Shown: piece after piece, positions 4,347-5,679 of the stretch
How positions within the stretch are numbered: the first letter of the stretch is position 1
Layout: the number at the start of each line of letters is the position of its first letter
Origin: an uncultured Clostridium sp.
GTDB taxonomy: Bacteria > Bacillota > Clostridia > UBA1212 > UBA1255
Length of the DNA: 5,679 bases
Direction: 5' to 3'
NCBI GenBank assembly: GCA_900555605.1
Contig: USLW01000156.1
Location: forward strand, 1-5,679
The notes under the pieces: generated by a model
Seen by the model: only the letters and a program-made list of their open reading frames with translations
Databases searched by the model: none
Told to the model about the DNA's origin: nothing
Program-made: the position numbers and the translations under genes

Positions 4347-5679
4347 TTATAATCTCCTTTTTTTCGGAATGGCCGTACAAAATACAAACAAGAAGCCAAC
4401 CGCGCAAAGCAGCGCGCCGGAGTCCGGATTTGTTTCATCAGGTACCGTAGGATCAGGCATTGTCAACGGCGGAACAGCTTCTGTGATATGGAAAAGGATT
4501 GGGTTTCCAAAAGAACTGGAGTCACAGCTGATTCCGTCGCCGCCATCGGTGGCGCGCAAGGTTAGCGTTTTGGCATTGCCAAGCAGTACGATAAACGCGT
4601 AAGCCTCTCCGTATAACATTACAGGACTGGAAGCAGCAGCCTCTCCGTCCAGCAGGATTTCAAATTTTCCTTGGTACTGTGTACGGATGGCAGTCTCCCC
4701 TACATCTTTTCCGGAGTTTTTGTCCTTTCCCGCCACTGCATAAAAGTGTGTATAGCCCAGCCCTTCTATAGAAAATGTAATCTCCGCAGGACTTGTGCTG
4801 CCTGCAGGATGTATGCCGAAGCCTTTTTCATATTCAATATCCGCAATCGTAATCTTTCCTGCTGCATGATAAGGGGTATTGATACCCGGACGGCGCTCCG
4901 GCTGTGCTTCTGCGGAGGAACCTTTCAATACGCTCCATGAAGTCATGTCCAGTGCTGTTACATCCAGCTGCGCTTCAGTCACATACACAAAAAAAGTAGT
5001 TTTTTTGTTTTTATATGTAATCGTTACCGTCTGCCGGCCCGCAGCGTCCTTTTGATAGCCTGAAATCATGCTGTCGGTCAGATCCACAAGCTCCGTCATT
5101 CCGTTTCCGAAATCCGCCGCAATTTTACCGCCTGTCACGTCAAAGGACTGTCCCGGGCGGTAAACTAAGACCGGTGCCTGCTGCAGGAAAATATTTTTCA
5201 CCGTCATATTACACAGCTTGGCCTCCGCAAAGGCGGCGCTGTCGCAAAAAATCCCGTCTCCCCCGTCGCTGAGCCGGAGCGTGAGCTTCCGTGCCCCTTT
5301 CATATTGACGACAAACCGATATGCCTCTCCGTATTTTACAGCCCCGCTGTCTGCCTTTACTTCATCGTCAACCAGAATATAAAATCGGACTTTGCTTTTA
5401 GCCAGTGAGGCCAGCTGATCTTCAGTGGAAAGACCGGTTGCCGCATCCGAAACCTTTCCCGCCACTGCGGTAAAATACTCATACGAATATCCGCTGACGT
5501 CATATACTACCTCAGATACGACATTGGTATCCTTGGGGTGAAGCCCTATGCCTTTGTCATAAACATTCCCCGCAATTTCAATAGGCTGTCCGCTTCTGTG
5601 GCAGCAATCCAGCCCCGGTTCCAGATTTCCGCGGTTTTCATAGGACTGATATGTAATATCACTGAGATAGACACTGTCA
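4347..5679 (-). CDS. Wall-anchored NPCBM/Ig-like protein, C-terminal 443 codons (5' end beyond window)
   Basis: The frame is open to the right edge and ends at TAA (4347-4349). In the visible part, residues 1-155 are an NPCBM carbohydrate-binding module (VYLSDITYQSYENRG, VYDKGIGLHP, YFTAVAGK, LTLRLSDGGDGIFCDSAAF). Residues about 162-235 are a group 3 bacterial Ig-like domain (FDVTGGKIAADFGNG, VDLTDSMISGY, RQTVTITYKNKKTTFFVYV). Residues about 240-398 are a second NPCBM (YEKGFGIHP, HFYAVAGKD, LTLRATDGGDGISCDSSSF). A Pro-rich linker leads to NPDSG (417-421), a hydrophobic stretch (ALLCAVGFLFVFCTAI) and the basic tail PKKRRL, the layout of a sortase signal. NPCBM modules usually accompany extracellular glycoside hydrolases, so the missing N-terminal part is probably an enzyme and a signal peptide; this is inference. 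It is convergent with the lacZ remnant, 12 bp between stops. The apparent GTG start at 5465 lies inside the first NPCBM and is not the true start. Confidence 0.9.
   Translation of the reverse strand, partial: DSVYLSDITYQSYENRGNLEPGLDCCHRSGQPIEIAGNVYDKGIGLHPKDTNVVSEVVYDVSGYSYEYFTAVAGKVSDAATGLSTEDQLASLAKSKVRFYILVDDEVKADSGAVKYGEAYRFVVNMKGARKLTLRLSDGGDGIFCDSAAFAEAKLCNMTVKNIFLQQAPVLVYRPGQSFDVTGGKIAADFGNGMTELVDLTDSMISGYQKDAAGRQTVTITYKNKKTTFFVYVTEAQLDVTALDMTSWSVLKGSSAEAQPERRPGINTPYHAAGKITIADIEYEKGFGIHPAGSTSPAEITFSIEGLGYTHFYAVAGKDKNSGKDVGETAIRTQYQGKFEILLDGEAAASSPVMLYGEAYAFIVLLGNAKTLTLRATDGGDGISCDSSSFGNPILFHITEAVPPLTMPDPTVPDETNPDSGALLCAVGFLFVFCTAIPKKRRL
4350..4430 (-). other. Non-canonical cell-wall sorting signal (NPDSG, hydrophobic segment, basic tail)
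   Basis: Encodes NPDSG, then about 16 mostly hydrophobic residues, then PKKRRL and the stop. The three-part order is that of LPXTG-type sortase substrates, but the motif has N for L and S for T. Cleavage between S and G would be the analogue of the usual T/G cut. Which sortase class would accept it is not shown here. Confidence 0.7.

Noticed and set aside
4285..4602. A 105-codon plus-strand frame at the lacZ/NPCBM junction
   Set aside because: It lies mostly opposite the NPCBM gene, whose domain content is clear; no ribosome binding site or homology.
1..5679. CRISPR array, tRNA or rRNA gene, insertion-sequence ends, phage or defence genes
   Set aside because: No spaced identical repeats of the right size, no cloverleaf, no transposase or terminal inverted repeats, and no defence-family proteins were seen on either strand.

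Overview
The window looks like a chromosomal segment of a low-to-mid GC Gram-positive bacterium of the class Clostridia, possibly gut-associated. This is an inference from three things: a T-box leader in front of pheS-pheT, an AraC-type regulator beside a GH2 beta-galactosidase remnant, and a cell-wall-anchored NPCBM/Ig-like protein with strong purine-rich ribosome binding sites nearby. Nothing here names a genus.

Layout. Positions 1-1641 (minus strand) hold a complete transcription unit head: a sigma-A-like promoter (1613-1641), a roughly 300-nt T-box leader ending in an intrinsic terminator (1301-1606), pheS (184-1203) and the first 55 codons of pheT (1-165, running off the left edge). Positions 1642-1853 are the divergent control region between pheS and a plus-strand GNAT acetyltransferase gene (1854-2327). 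It carries an inverted repeat, a tandem direct repeat, a promoter, a perfect palindrome and a leader hairpin. A very stable hairpin (2341-2366) follows the acetyltransferase gene.

Positions 2293-5679 look like a partly decayed glycan-use locus. A small minus-strand reading frame (2293-2652) joins a signal peptide to what looks like the tail of a concanavalin/LamG-like sandwich and then reads through the neighbour's hairpin, so it is probably a remnant. Divergent from it is an intact AraC-family regulator (2739-3584), whose predicted promoter has a 20-bp inverted repeat filling the -35/-10 spacer. About 20 bp after araC begins the C-terminal quarter of a LacZ-type beta-galactosidase (3604-4334). 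It has lost the catalytic domains, carries a frameshift and appears to carry an internal in-frame deletion. Convergent with it, with 12 bp between stop codons, is the 3' part of a large secreted protein (4347-5679). Its order is NPCBM, Ig-like, NPCBM, then an NPDSG sorting signal, a hydrophobic segment and a basic tail.

How the parts fit. pheST and its T-box form a normal housekeeping module that senses uncharged tRNA-Phe. The AraC protein probably once controlled the adjacent beta-galactosidase, and that target is now dead, so what it regulates today is open. The NPCBM protein is probably the carbohydrate-binding, wall-anchored end of an extracellular glycosidase whose catalytic part lies beyond the right edge. 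I do not see a clearly new system here. The best leads are the unusual T-box stem I, the operator-like repeat in the araC promoter, and the record of deletions in the two remnants.
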